Of a stretch of 11,569 bases of DNA, positions 3,605 to 10,034 are shown in pieces (positions within the stretch are counted from its first letter, which is position 1; every line of letters begins with the position of its first letter). The notes beneath the pieces were generated by a model, which saw only the letters and a list, made by a program, of their open reading frames with translations, did no database searches and was not told where the DNA came from. The translations under genes were made by a program, and so were the position numbers. The stretch is taken from NCBI GenBank assembly GCA_018110855.1, contig JAGBFZ010000302.1, forward strand, positions 1 through 11,569, given 5' to 3'. This DNA is from Oscillospiraceae bacterium. GTDB taxonomy: Bacteria > Bacillota > Clostridia > Oscillospirales > Ruminococcaceae.

Positions 3605-4654
3605 ATGGCAACAGCGAGAAAACTTCCAAGTGGTAATTACCGAGTGAGGGTGTATGACAAAAACACAAACAAATACAAATCATTCACAGCCCCTACAAAG
3701 CGAGAAGCTGAACGAATGGCGAATGAATATCTTGACGGCAAGCGAACAAATACAACCGCTTTGGGAGATATGACGGTCAATGAAGCCGTTGAGCAATACA
3801 TTTCAGCCCGAGAGAATATTCTAAGCCCGTCCACCGTCAGAGGGTATTACATCATCAAGCGCAACACAATAACCGAAATAAAGGATATCAAGGTCAAATC
3901 CGTCACAGAGCAGGCACTTCAGGAGTGGGTGAATAAAAATGCTGCCCACTATTCCCCGAAGTCAATAAGCAGTCAATTCGCCCTTGTTGTCGCTTCTCTC
4001 AAGCAGTGCAAAATCGTCTTGGATTATGAAAGCATACTGCTCCCGAGGAGAAAACGCAAAGAGGTTATTATCCCCGATGAAAAGCAGATGTCGCAGATCT
4101 TACACATTGTCGAGGGGACAAGCGTTGAGCTGCCTGTTACAATAGCTGTTGTGCTTGGGCTTCGGCAGTCGGAGATCGCCGCATTGAAATGGTCTGACTA
4201 CAACGGCAGCACATTAAAAATCCATTCGGCAAAAGTGCCAAACAAGGATAATAAATATATCGTAAAAAACACCACAAAATCCGAAGCCAGCACAAGAGAG
4301 ATTGAGGTTGACGGGATCCTCAAGGAGCGGCTTGACCGAGCAGAGCACACATCGGAAGTTATCAGCCCCATGTTGCCGTCCTCGGTGCTCCGCAAATTCT
4401 CCCAGCTGTGCAAAGACAACGGACTCCCCCATTTCACAATGCACGGACAGCGACACGGCAATGCAAGCCTCATGCTTGCCAATGGCGTGCCCGATAAATA
4501 TGCAATGAAGCGATTGGGGCAGTCCTCTCCGAACATGATCAAAGACGTATATCAGCACCTATATGCCGAAAAAGAAAAGGAAATCGCAGAGTCAATGAAA
4601 AACAAATTTTCAGAAATATATGACACGAAATATGACACGAATCAACAAAAGTAA
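3605..4654 (+). CDS. Tyrosine-family site-specific integrase
   Basis: The product is 349 aa from an ATG preceded by AAAGGAGG. Domains in order: an AP2-like arm-binding N-terminus (about 8-42, SGNYRVRVYDKNTNKYKSFT), a SAM-like core-binding domain (about 55-140) and the catalytic domain (about 155-325). Active-site residues visible are Arg187 (GLRQSE), a likely beta-hairpin Lys225, His280 and Arg283 (HGQRHGNASL) and the nucleophile Tyr316 (DVYQHLY). The usual second His of LGHSS is Gln306 (RLGQSS), an uncommon substitution. The gene ends 32 bp before a tRNA 3'-end remnant, the usual place for an integrase next to its attachment site. No plus-strand promoter is evident between it and dinD; readthrough from dinD is possible, and a minus-strand promoter faces it. 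Confidence 0.96.
   Translation: MATARKLPSGNYRVRVYDKNTNKYKSFTAPTKREAERMANEYLDGKRTNTTALGDMTVNEAVEQYISARENILSPSTVRGYYIIKRNTITEIKDIKVKSVTEQALQEWVNKNAAHYSPKSISSQFALVVASLKQCKIVLDYESILLPRRKRKEVIIPDEKQMSQILHIVEGTSVELPVTIAVVLGLRQSEIAALKWSDYNGSTLKIHSAKVPNKDNKYIVKNTTKSEASTREIEVDGILKERLDRAEHTSEVISPMLPSSVLRKFSQLCKDNGLPHFTMHGQRHGNASLMLANGVPDKYAMKRLGQSSPNMIKDVYQHLYAEKEKEIAESMKNKFSEIYDTKYDTNQQK
4619..4642 (+). repeat. Tandem 12-bp direct repeat near the attachment site
   Basis: TATGACACGAA occurs at 4619-4629 and again at 4631-4641, within the last codons of the integrase gene (YDTKYDT) and about 45 bp from the tRNA remnant. Position, tandem orientation and spacing of about one helical turn fit arm-type binding sites for the integrase N-terminal domain. 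This function is inferred. Confidence 0.5.
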
Positions 4655-4685
4655 CGTAAGCAAACGGCTTTAAATGGCTATGCAG

Positions 4686-4713
4686 GAGAGTTCAAATCCC
4701 TCCTTCTGCGCCA
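4686..4713 (+). other. tRNA 3'-end remnant, probable attachment site (att) at element right end
   Basis: GAGAGTTCAAATCCCTC followed by CTTCTGCGCCA matches a tRNA T-arm, 3' acceptor strand and encoded CCA, but no anticodon or D-arm precedes it. It resembles the end of the intact tRNA-Ser at 4981-5073 with only a few differences (the T-stem has one A-C mismatch, and the acceptor reads CTTCTGC instead of CTTCTCC). Its place 32 bp after the integrase stop and directly before a perfect terminator suggests the displaced 3' end of a tRNA gene whose reconstituted copy lies left of the window. The tRNA identity is uncertain; an acceptor starting GCAGAAG is implied. Confidence 0.75.
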
Positions 4714-4760
4714 AATAAACCCACGCAAATACGTTATTTGCGTGGGTTTATTATTATTTT
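4714..4760 (+). terminator. Terminator behind the tRNA remnant
   Basis: A perfect 18-bp stem (4714-4731 with 4735-4752) has a CGT loop and a T-rich tail TTATTATTTT. It begins one base after the encoded CCA of the remnant, as expected for the native terminator of the interrupted tRNA gene, and it marks the start of chromosomal sequence. Confidence 0.85.
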
Positions 4761-4914
4761 GACCGCACAATATACCGCATTTTTTTGAAAACAAACTTCT
4801 CAACATTACTGACTAAACTCAACATAATAATTATGCAAACTTACAAATCCGAACATAAATAATGATCAAGTATGATTTTTCTCCAAATTTCTCAAAAAAA
4901 TTTGAAAAAAACGC

Positions 4915-4943
4915 TTGACAAATGCTAATAAAGGTGATATAAT
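4915..4943 (+). promoter_or_regulatory. tRNA-Ser promoter
   Basis: TTGACA (4915-4920), a 17-nt spacer and TATAAT (4938-4943), both perfect. Transcription would begin near 4950, about 30 nt before the tRNA. The stretch 4761-4914 before it is AT-rich and holds no gene that I can see. Confidence 0.88.
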
Positions 4944-4980
4944 ATAATAGTCGTCAGGAACGACAGATAATAAACCGTTT

Positions 4981-5073
4981 GGAGAAGTCGCCTAGCCCGG
5001 TTTATGGCGCACGACTGGAACTCGTGTATGCGTTAATAGCGCATCGAGGGTTCGAATCCCTCCTTCTCCGCCA
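4981..5073 (+). tRNA. tRNA-Ser (anticodon GGA)
   Basis: The 93-nt gene folds fully. Acceptor GGAGAAG pairs with CTTCTCC, followed by G and an encoded CCA (5071-5073). D-stem GCC/GGC; anticodon stem CACGA/TCGTG around CTGGAAC with anticodon GGA; a long class II variable arm (TATGCG...CGCATC); T-arm GAGGG-TTCGAAT-CCCTC. The long variable arm and GGA anticodon identify serine. It is intact; the element to the left does not disrupt it. Confidence 0.97.
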
Positions 5074-5078
5074 AATTT

Positions 5079-5112
5079 ACCCGTGTAAGCGTGTTGTTTA
5101 CACGGGTCATTT
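5079..5112 (+). terminator. tRNA-Ser terminator
   Basis: ACCCGTGTAA (5079-5088) pairs perfectly with TTACACGGGT (5098-5107) and is followed by a short T-containing tail. It starts 6 nt after the tRNA. Confidence 0.7.
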
Positions 5113-5120
5113 GTTTATAT

Positions 5121-5167
5121 AATAAAAAATCGCTTTGGGCTGAACTTGTCCAAAGCGATTTTTTATT
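5121..5167. terminator. Bidirectional terminator between tRNA-Ser and the Rrf2 gene
   Basis: AATAAAAAATCGCTTTGG (5121-5138) is perfectly complementary to the segment 5150-5167, so the stem is flanked by an A-run on one side and a T-run on the other. It works in both directions. It overlaps the TAA stop (5168-5166) of the minus-strand Rrf2 gene and backs up the tRNA terminator. Confidence 0.85.
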
Positions 5168-5603
5168 ATATCACATAATCATGGCTGCTGATATTTTTCG
5201 AATGATTAACGATATCCTCAATAGTAATATTATCAACCACATCAGTTATAGCGCTGTATAGCTTCTGCCATACAAAAAGAGTCGCACACTCCCCTGCCCT
5301 TTCGCACTGATTAACATTGTCCTCCAGACAGGACACAGGCGCAAGATTACCCTCAGTCAGCCTGAGTATCATACCAATAGTGTAATATTTCGGAGGATTT
5401 GTAAGCTTATAGCCTCCTTGAGCACCTCTGACGCTTTTCACAAAACCCGCGCGGCTGAGAAGTATCACAATCTGTTCGAGATACTTGACGCTGATATCCT
5501 GATTCTTTGCAATCTCCTTGAGGGGAATGGCAGTGCCGTTATCATTCATAGCAAGGTCGCACATCATTCTGAGAGCATATCTGCCCTTTGTTGAGATCTT
5601 CAT
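5166..5603 (-). CDS. Rrf2-family transcriptional regulator (IscR-like, three cysteines)
   Basis: The product is 145 aa. The ATG at 5603, with AAAGGA about 9 nt upstream, is preferred to an in-frame TTG at 5621. The start MKISTKGRYALRMMCDLAM is the Rrf2 signature; a winged helix follows (about 1-70, with ISVKYLEQIVILLSRAGFV and SVRGAQGGY). Cys92, Cys100 and Cys106 lie in the loop that carries the Fe-S ligands in IscR (SCLEDNVNQCERAGEC), so binding of an iron-sulfur cluster is likely. CymR-type Rrf2 proteins lack this cysteine set. The family controls Fe-S assembly, cysteine or redox genes. An inverted repeat over its own promoter suggests autoregulation. No isc/suf genes are in the window, so the target set is unknown. 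Confidence 0.93.
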   Translation of the reverse strand: MKISTKGRYALRMMCDLAMNDNGTAIPLKEIAKNQDISVKYLEQIVILLSRAGFVKSVRGAQGGYKLTNPPKYYTIGMILRLTEGNLAPVSCLEDNVNQCERAGECATLFVWQKLYSAITDVVDNITIEDIVNHSKNISSHDYVI

Positions 5604-5625
5604 TGCATCAAGTCCTTTCAAGGTC

Positions 5626-5678
5626 TACTAAGTCTATTAGATTAGTATTATTATACATCAAACTTAAAGCAATGTCAA
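5626..5678 (-). promoter_or_regulatory. Promoter and operator of the Rrf2-family gene
   Basis: On the minus strand, TTGACA (5678-5673), a 17-nt spacer and TATAAT (5655-5650). Immediately downstream, over the expected start site, TACTAA (5626-5631) and TTAGTA (5642-5647) form an inverted repeat in a 22-bp site, the size usual for dimeric Rrf2 regulators. Autoregulation is inferred. Confidence 0.75.
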
Positions 5679-5685
5679 TAGTAAA

Positions 5686-6183
5686 TTATCGGTTATCCAC
5701 CTTTTCGGGATACATATCATGCTCGCTTAGCCTGCGGAATGCCATTTCCTCATATTTCGTATCTTTCCTGCCATAATTGCAGTAGGGGTCAATGGAAATG
5801 CCGCCTCGAGGCGTAAATTTTCCCCATACCTCAATATATTTCGGATCCATAAGCCTGATAAGATCCTTCATAATAATGTTGACACAGTCCTCGTGAAAGT
5901 CACCATGATTACGGAAGCTGAACAGATACAGCTTCAGGGATTTTGATTCTACCATTTTTATATCGGGAATATATGAAATATAAATTGTGGCAAAATCAGG
6001 CTGCCCCGTAATAGGACAAAGGCTTGTAAATTCGGGACAATTGAATTTAACGAAATAATCGTTATCCTGATGCTTGTTAACAAATGTTTCCAGCACCTCG
6101 GGTGCATAATCATCGGGATATTTTGTTTTCTGATTTCCGAGCAGGGTAATGCCCTGTTTTTCCTCTGCGGATCTTCCTTCCAT
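5686..6183 (-). CDS. queF: NADPH-dependent 7-cyano-7-deazaguanine reductase QueF
   Basis: The product is 165 aa, the length of the short (YkvM-type) QueF. It reduces the nitrile preQ0 to the amine preQ1 in queuosine synthesis. Visible are the nucleophile Cys56 and Asp63 in [20 protein letters not shown], the [16 protein letters not shown] block (Glu79, Ser80) and HED (97-99) that help bind the substrate. The ATG at 6183, with AGGAG 8 nt upstream, is chosen over the in-frame GTG at 6192. It has its own consensus promoter overlapping the end of the thioredoxin gene and a short leader with a stable hairpin. No other queuosine genes are in the window, and I could not find a preQ1 riboswitch fold. 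Confidence 0.96.
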   Translation of the reverse strand: MEGRSAEEKQGITLLGNQKTKYPDDYAPEVLETFVNKHQDNDYFVKFNCPEFTSLCPITGQPDFATIYISYIPDIKMVESKSLKLYLFSFRNHGDFHEDCVNIIMKDLIRLMDPKYIEVWGKFTPRGGISIDPYCNYGRKDTKYEEMAFRRLSEHDMYPEKVDNR

Positions 6184-6207
6184 AATGATCACTCCTGTAA
6201 TAATATA

Positions 6208-6231
6208 ATAACCGCCCCCAAAGGCGGTTAT
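6208..6231 (-). other. Hairpin in the queF leader / after trx
   Basis: ATAACCGCC (6208-6216) pairs perfectly with GGCGGTTAT (6223-6231). On the minus strand it is followed by a T-rich but interrupted tail (TATTATATTATT), so it could be a weak terminator for the upstream thioredoxin operon, an attenuator, or an mRNA-stabilising stem for queF. Confidence 0.5.
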
Positions 6232-6242
6232 CGGTTAATATT

Positions 6243-6271
6243 ATTATATCGTAATATTTCAAAACTGTCAA
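6243..6271 (-). promoter_or_regulatory. queF promoter
   Basis: On the minus strand, TTGACA (6271-6266), a 17-nt spacer and TATAAT (6248-6243), both perfect. The -35 overlaps the last codon and stop of the thioredoxin gene. The predicted start near 6236 gives a leader of about 53 nt holding the hairpin at 6208-6231. Confidence 0.82.
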
Positions 6272-6579
6272 GTTGCTTTTTGAACAAGATCGAGTATGAC
6301 CTGCTTAGAAGCAGCACCAATATGACGGGCAATCTCGCTGCCGTTTTTAACCGCAACAAATGTGGGAATACTTGAAACACCGAATTTCTGTGCAGCCTCG
6401 GGAACCTCGTCCACATTTACCTTGTAAACCTCAAAACCCGAAGCCTCCTTTGATATCTCCCCGATAAGGGGAGCCATCATGCGGCACGGACCGCACCATT
6501 CCGCATAAAAATCCACAAGCACAGGGACCCCTGCGCCCATAACCTTTTCGTTAAATTCAGAATAGCTTTTGATTTCCAT
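6268..6579 (-). CDS. Thioredoxin
   Basis: The product is 103 aa, a single thioredoxin fold. It carries the canonical WCGPC active site (Trp28-Cys32 in DFYAEWCGPCRMMAPLI), the KVNVDEVPEAAQKFGV strand-helix region and the cis-proline loop SSIPTF (Pro72). It is a cytoplasmic disulfide reductase, normally recycled by a thioredoxin reductase not present here. The ATG at 6579, with AAAGGA 8 nt upstream, is used because an earlier frame extension would read back into the kinase gene. It starts 19 nt after the kinase stop with no promoter between, so it belongs to the two-component operon as its last gene. That suggests coupling of a thiol function to the envelope response, or simply co-expression. 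Confidence 0.95.
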   Translation of the reverse strand: MEIKSYSEFNEKVMGAGVPVLVDFYAEWCGPCRMMAPLIGEISKEASGFEVYKVNVDEVPEAAQKFGVSSIPTFVAVKNGSEIARHIGAASKQVILDLVQKAT

Positions 6580-6598
6580 GATAATCATCCTTTCTGCA

Positions 6599-7918
6599 TT
6601 AAATAGTATGTTTTGCAGTTTTATTATTTTCATTCTGAACAGGAGTATTCGGGAGACAAACAGTAATTCTCGTACCGATATCCTTGTAGGATATGACCTC
6701 GAAATGTCCTCCATGACGATCAACTATCCATTTTGCAATAGAAAGTCCCAGACCTGTGCCACCTGTTTCCCTTGTTCTTGCAGGATCCGAGCGGAAGAAT
6801 CTGTCAAAAATAAGCGGAATATCCTTTTCGTCAATGCCAATACCCGTGTCCTGAACCTCAAAGCATTTCTCGCCATTCTCCCCTGTCATGACCCTGAGAG
6901 TAATGGTGTTGCCCTTGGGAGTATATTTTTTCGCATTGTCGCAGAGAATACGAGCAGTCTGCTTCATCATGGAAACATCGGCATAAACCGAAAGCTCGTC
7001 CTTGATATCAAGATTATACACATGATCGGGATCGATCATCTCCGCCTCGGAATGAACCTCTCTGATCATATCCGAAAGTGAAAAATCAGTCATATTAACA
7101 GGCTGCCTGCCGTTATCACCTCGGGCAAGGAATAATAACTGCTCCACAAGCTTGTTCATATTTTCCGACTCATTTTTAATTGCAGTAATACCCTCGTCAA
7201 GTATCTTTTCGTCAGTCTTGCCCCATCGGTCAAGCATATCCGCATAACCCTTAATAACAGCAATGGGCGTTCTCAGCTCATGGGATGCGTCCGAAACAAA
7301 TCTCGACTGACTCTTGTAAGCGTCTCTCATTCTGTCAAGAAGGTCGTTTATCGCCTGCTCGATACGTTTCAGATCACGGTTTCCTGTGGAAATATGAATA
7401 TCGTTGTCCATGGGATCAATACTTCCGATGGCAGATTCTATATCATCAAAATTATATTGACTGTTATGCGCCGCAGCAGTAAGCTCTGTAGCAGTGACAG
7501 CGATCTTATTTAAGGGACTGAGCATTTTTTTTGCTCTGAAATACTCCGGGAGGAAGGTAACGACCCACATAACAGCCTGTACCATTCCGATAAGACATAT
7601 CCCACATGTAAGAGCCTGTGCAAATGAACCGCATTTTACCGAATACTCACCGAATCTGTATATTCCCGTGCCAATTGCTTCCCAGAAGGTATCAGCTGTT
7701 GCATTAGCCTTAAACGGCTCAAAATCAAAATAAAAGCTTCTTGATAAGTCAATATCAAAAGCCGATACATAATTTGCTTCAGCCGCCATGCACCAGCTTA
7801 TCACCGAAAACAGAACAATGAACAGATTGCAAACCAGATAATTCCCTAATCGTTCAAGCTGCTTGCTGGCAGCGATCTGCCCCGCAATGGAGCTGCTGTC
7901 AGCCTGTTTTTTTTCCAC
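6599..7918 (-). CDS. Membrane sensor histidine kinase
   Basis: The product is 439 aa with a GTG start at 7918 chosen because GGAGG (7930-7926) ends 7 nt upstream; the frame is open to a TTG at 7945, but that would overlap the previous gene and lacks a site. Layout: cytoplasmic N-terminus with a possible helix, TM1 (about 26-46), an extracytoplasmic loop of about 55 residues, TM2 (about 102-125), a HAMP-like linker (127-200), HisKA with phospho-acceptor His213 (SDASHELRTP), and HATPase_c with the N box (DNAKKY, Asn328), G1 DTGIGI (357-362), F box RFFR and G2 GGTGLGLS (386-393). It pairs with the response regulator at 8740-9423, from which it is separated by a hydrolase gene. The stimulus is unknown; envelope stress is plausible from the context. 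Confidence 0.95.
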   Translation of the reverse strand: MEKKQADSSSIAGQIAASKQLERLGNYLVCNLFIVLFSVISWCMAAEANYVSAFDIDLSRSFYFDFEPFKANATADTFWEAIGTGIYRFGEYSVKCGSFAQALTCGICLIGMVQAVMWVVTFLPEYFRAKKMLSPLNKIAVTATELTAAAHNSQYNFDDIESAIGSIDPMDNDIHISTGNRDLKRIEQAINDLLDRMRDAYKSQSRFVSDASHELRTPIAVIKGYADMLDRWGKTDEKILDEGITAIKNESENMNKLVEQLLFLARGDNGRQPVNMTDFSLSDMIREVHSEAEMIDPDHVYNLDIKDELSVYADVSMMKQTARILCDNAKKYTPKGNTITLRVMTGENGEKCFEVQDTGIGIDEKDIPLIFDRFFRSDPARTRETGGTGLGLSIAKWIVDRHGGHFEVISYKDIGTRITVCLPNTPVQNENNKTAKHTI

Positions 7919-7934
7919 TGTTCCACCTCCGTTA

Positions 7935-8753
7935 TCAGAAGCCAAGCTCCATTAATCCATTGATAATATCAACATAAAAATCGGTGATATCCGAAACATC
8001 GCCGTCCTTGTCCGCGGAAAGCCTGCACCTGCGCATATCCACCTCGTCGCAGTGAGAAATCCCCCGTCCCTTGCTGCCATAGAAAACGCCTTTGAAATTT
8101 GTCCATTTAACAGCTCTCGGAGCAAGCAGACCGTCATTTTCACCCTCGAAATGATTCACAACAGCCCATGGAACAGCCATAAAAATATCCGAGGACATTT
8201 TCTTCATAGCAAAAGCGTAGCTCTGATAATAAACGCCCTCAGCATCGGGATTTTCCGCATTAAATTTTTCAGCATCAGCAGTGCGGAAGCTCTTTACCGC
8301 TTCATATGTGTGAGGAGAGCTGTCTCCCAGAAGCCTGAACCACAGATCTGCAGCACCGCAGCCAAGCCTGACTGCCGCCTGAGGAAATTTCATCAGCTTA
8401 TCCACAGTAACAGAGCCGTTGTGAGGAGTGGAAACAGTCGTCAAAGAAGCGACCCTGCCGCCGTATCCCATTGAGGAAATGAGATATCTCGCTTCAAGTC
8501 CGCCCTTTGAATGAGCAATGATATTCACTTTATCCGCACCCGATACGGCAAGAGCGTTTTCAAGGGATATCCTTAATTGCTGTGCATTGCTTTCAATGCT
8601 GCCGTTGCTGTCCTGTCTGCCAAAAAATACCTCTGCACCGTTTTTCTCAAGTGCCTTGGGGATCCGTCCCCAGTAACCGATATGCTTAAAATCCCGAAAG
8701 CCCATTCCGTGAACCAGCAGAACAGGATATCTCAGCTTATCACTTGATGACAT
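7935..8753 (-). CDS. Alpha/beta-hydrolase (lipase/esterase-like), inside the two-component operon
   Basis: The product is 272 aa. The ATG at 8753 overlaps the last 14 bp of the response-regulator gene and follows AGGGGAG, giving MSSSDKLRYPVLLVHGMG. The oxyanion loop HGMG (15-18), nucleophile elbow AHSKGG with Ser82 (Ala replacing the first Gly of GxSxG, as in Bacillus lipases), Asp207 (EGENDGLLAP) and His234 (GISHCDEVD) form a complete triad, typical of class I triacylglycerol lipases and related esterases. STPHNGS is the conserved strand-helix block of that group. No signal peptide is visible, so it is probably cytoplasmic. Its stop lies 16 nt before the kinase start. The overlap with both neighbours' control regions shows co-translation; the substrate is not determinable. 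Confidence 0.9.
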   Translation of the reverse strand: MSSSDKLRYPVLLVHGMGFRDFKHIGYWGRIPKALEKNGAEVFFGRQDSNGSIESNAQQLRISLENALAVSGADKVNIIAHSKGGLEARYLISSMGYGGRVASLTTVSTPHNGSVTVDKLMKFPQAAVRLGCGAADLWFRLLGDSSPHTYEAVKSFRTADAEKFNAENPDAEGVYYQSYAFAMKKMSSDIFMAVPWAVVNHFEGENDGLLAPRAVKWTNFKGVFYGSKGRGISHCDEVDMRRCRLSADKDGDVSDITDFYVDIINGLMELGF

Positions 8754-9423
8754 AGCCAACTCCCCTGACAGTCTGGATATATTTTGTATCCGAAACCTCC
8801 TCAAGCTTGCTTCTGAGATATCTTATGTAAACATCTACCACGTTAGTCTCACCGAAATAATCATATCCCCACACCCGCTCAAGAAGCTGCTCACGGGTGA
8901 GAACAATGGATACATTCTCTAGAAGTGCCTGCAAAAGTCCGAATTCCTTGACTGTCAATTCCAATGGCTTTCCGCCGCAGGTAACGGAATGGCGGGCAGT
9001 GTCCATGGAAAGCTCCTTGAAGGAGATTATCTCATCCTTGTCTTTTCCCTCTCCCGAGGGACGGTGCTGACGGAGAGTAACCCTTATCCTTGCCAGCAGC
9101 TCTTCTATGGCAAAGGGCTTTGTGATATAATCATCCGCACCCATATCAAGACCCGAAACCTTGTCCATTACCGAATCTCTCGCAGTAAGCATGATAACAG
9201 GCACGTTATTTTCAGCCTTTCTGAGTCTCCTGAGGACCTCAAGGCCATTAAGCCCGGGTAGCATTATATCCAGAAGCACAAGGTCAAATTTTCCGCTTTC
9301 AGCAAGCTCAAGACCTTCTCTTCCATCGCCTGCCACAGCAGTCTCATAGTCCTCATGCTCAAGCTCTAATTGAATAAATCTTGCAAGCTGATGTTCGTCC
9401 TCAACAATAAGAATTTTTGGCAT
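8740..9423 (-). CDS. OmpR/PhoB-family response regulator
   Basis: The product is 227 aa from an ATG preceded by AGGAGA. The receiver domain (1-118) shows the acidic pocket EDE (8-10), phospho-acceptor Asp52 (LLDIMLPG), Thr80 (MLTARD) and Lys102 (TKPF). The C-terminal winged helix (about 132-227) shows ELTVKEFGLLQALLENVSIV, LTREQLLERVWGYDY, NVVDVYIRYLRSKL and IQTVRGVGYVI. It is a DNA-binding transcription factor, expected to bind tandem repeats about 11 bp apart. It starts 13 nt after the DUF4342-like gene and its end overlaps the hydrolase gene. Likely targets are the two promoters at 10576-10620 and 10961-11005, which share paired boxes 22 bp apart. Confidence 0.97.
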   Translation of the reverse strand: MPKILIVEDEHQLARFIQLELEHEDYETAVAGDGREGLELAESGKFDLVLLDIMLPGLNGLEVLRRLRKAENNVPVIMLTARDSVMDKVSGLDMGADDYITKPFAIEELLARIRVTLRQHRPSGEGKDKDEIISFKELSMDTARHSVTCGGKPLELTVKEFGLLQALLENVSIVLTREQLLERVWGYDYFGETNVVDVYIRYLRSKLEEVSDTKYIQTVRGVGYVIK

Positions 9424-9436
9424 AATAAAATGTCTC

Positions 9437-9913
9437 CTATTCAGATTTTCTGATGGAATAGCTGCAGCCGTTAAACAGGGTGATGATTACTATAAGAAAG
9501 CATAATCCCACCGTACAGCAAAGAAGAATGATAGCAAGCAGCAGCGGAAAAACAAGCTTTTCCTCGCCGTTCTTGGATATCACCACCTGATATTTGAGAA
9601 TATCCTTCATAAACTCGCAGAGATTCTCCCATGCAAGACCGATAAATTCCTTGAAATTATCGGCGTCAGCGGCAGTTTTTTTGCTGTAAACATAATAATC
9701 GGGTCTTAAGCCCGTGGAATACTTGTTAGTTTTTGAGGAGCCGAGCTTACCGCGCCTTTCAAGGATTATCATTGCATCTAACAGGTCAAAGTTTGCTTCC
9801 TTGAGCACTTCTCCGGCTTCTTCATAGGATATGCCGCATTTTTCAACAAGCTTTTCAGCCATTTCATGATGTTCCACCGGAAAACTCCTTTCAATTTTTT
9901 TTAAACTCAGCAT
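9437..9913 (-). CDS. DUF4342-like protein: UBA-like N-terminus plus one membrane segment
   Basis: The product is 158 aa with its ATG at 9913 after AAAGGCAG. Residues about 16-56 (EMAEKLVEKCGISYEEAGEVLKEANFDLLDAMIILERRGK) resemble the UBA-like three-helix fold found at the start of DUF4342 proteins. The section ILKYQVVISKNGEEKLVFPL, before a membrane segment at about 121-147, matches the conserved C-terminal half of that family. A short charged tail ends it. Function is unknown. It is the promoter-proximal gene of the response regulator-hydrolase-kinase-thioredoxin operon; the next gene begins 13 nt on and its ribosome binding site overlaps this stop codon. Two related proteins are encoded just upstream (10035-10544, 10640-10915). 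A membrane accessory role to the sensor is inference. Confidence 0.85.
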   Translation of the reverse strand: MLSLKKIERSFPVEHHEMAEKLVEKCGISYEEAGEVLKEANFDLLDAMIILERRGKLGSSKTNKYSTGLRPDYYVYSKKTAADADNFKEFIGLAWENLCEFMKDILKYQVVISKNGEEKLVFPLLLAIILLCCTVGLCFLIVIITLFNGCSYSIRKSE

Positions 9914-9934
9914 AAGCTCTGCCTTTCTTCAAAT

Positions 9935-9963
9935 ATTATATCAGATAAAAAAGACGAATACAA
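9935..9963 (-). promoter_or_regulatory. Promoter of the two-component operon
   Basis: On the minus strand, TTGTAT (9963-9958), a 17-nt spacer and TATAAT (9940-9935) preceded by TGA, an extended -10. The -35 is a weak match. It lacks the TTTTAATC/GTTTAAT boxes of the two upstream promoters. Confidence 0.6.
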
Positions 9964-9983
9964 CAAAATTCTATTAACAATAA

Positions 9984-10023
9984 TGCCGCATTTCCTTATT
10001 TTGGATATTAGGAAAATGCGGCA
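9984..10023 (-). terminator. Stem-loop after the 10035-10544 gene, probable terminator
   Basis: TGCCGCATTTCCT (9984-9996) pairs with AGGAAAATGCGGCA (10010-10023), a 13-bp stem with one bulge. It starts 12 bp after the stop codon of the minus-strand gene. The minus-strand tail (TTATTGTTAAT) is only moderately T-rich, so termination may be partial. Confidence 0.55.
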
Positions 10024-10034
10024 GCTTTGGAGGA

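Noticed and set aside
4198..4558. Two long minus-strand frames inside the integrase gene
   Set aside because: The plus-strand integrase contains intact catalytic motifs through this stretch, and the antisense frames have no ribosome binding site and no recognisable domain.
4655..4713. A second complete tRNA gene before the tRNA-Ser
   Set aside because: Only the T-arm and 3' acceptor with CCA are present; no D-arm or anticodon arm can be folded upstream, and the T-stem has a mismatch. It fits an integration remnant.
6184..6242. preQ1 riboswitch in the queF leader
   Set aside because: Only a simple hairpin (ATAACCGCC/GGCGGTTAT) is visible. The conserved loop and A-rich tail that form the class I pseudoknot are absent, and the leader is too short for class II.
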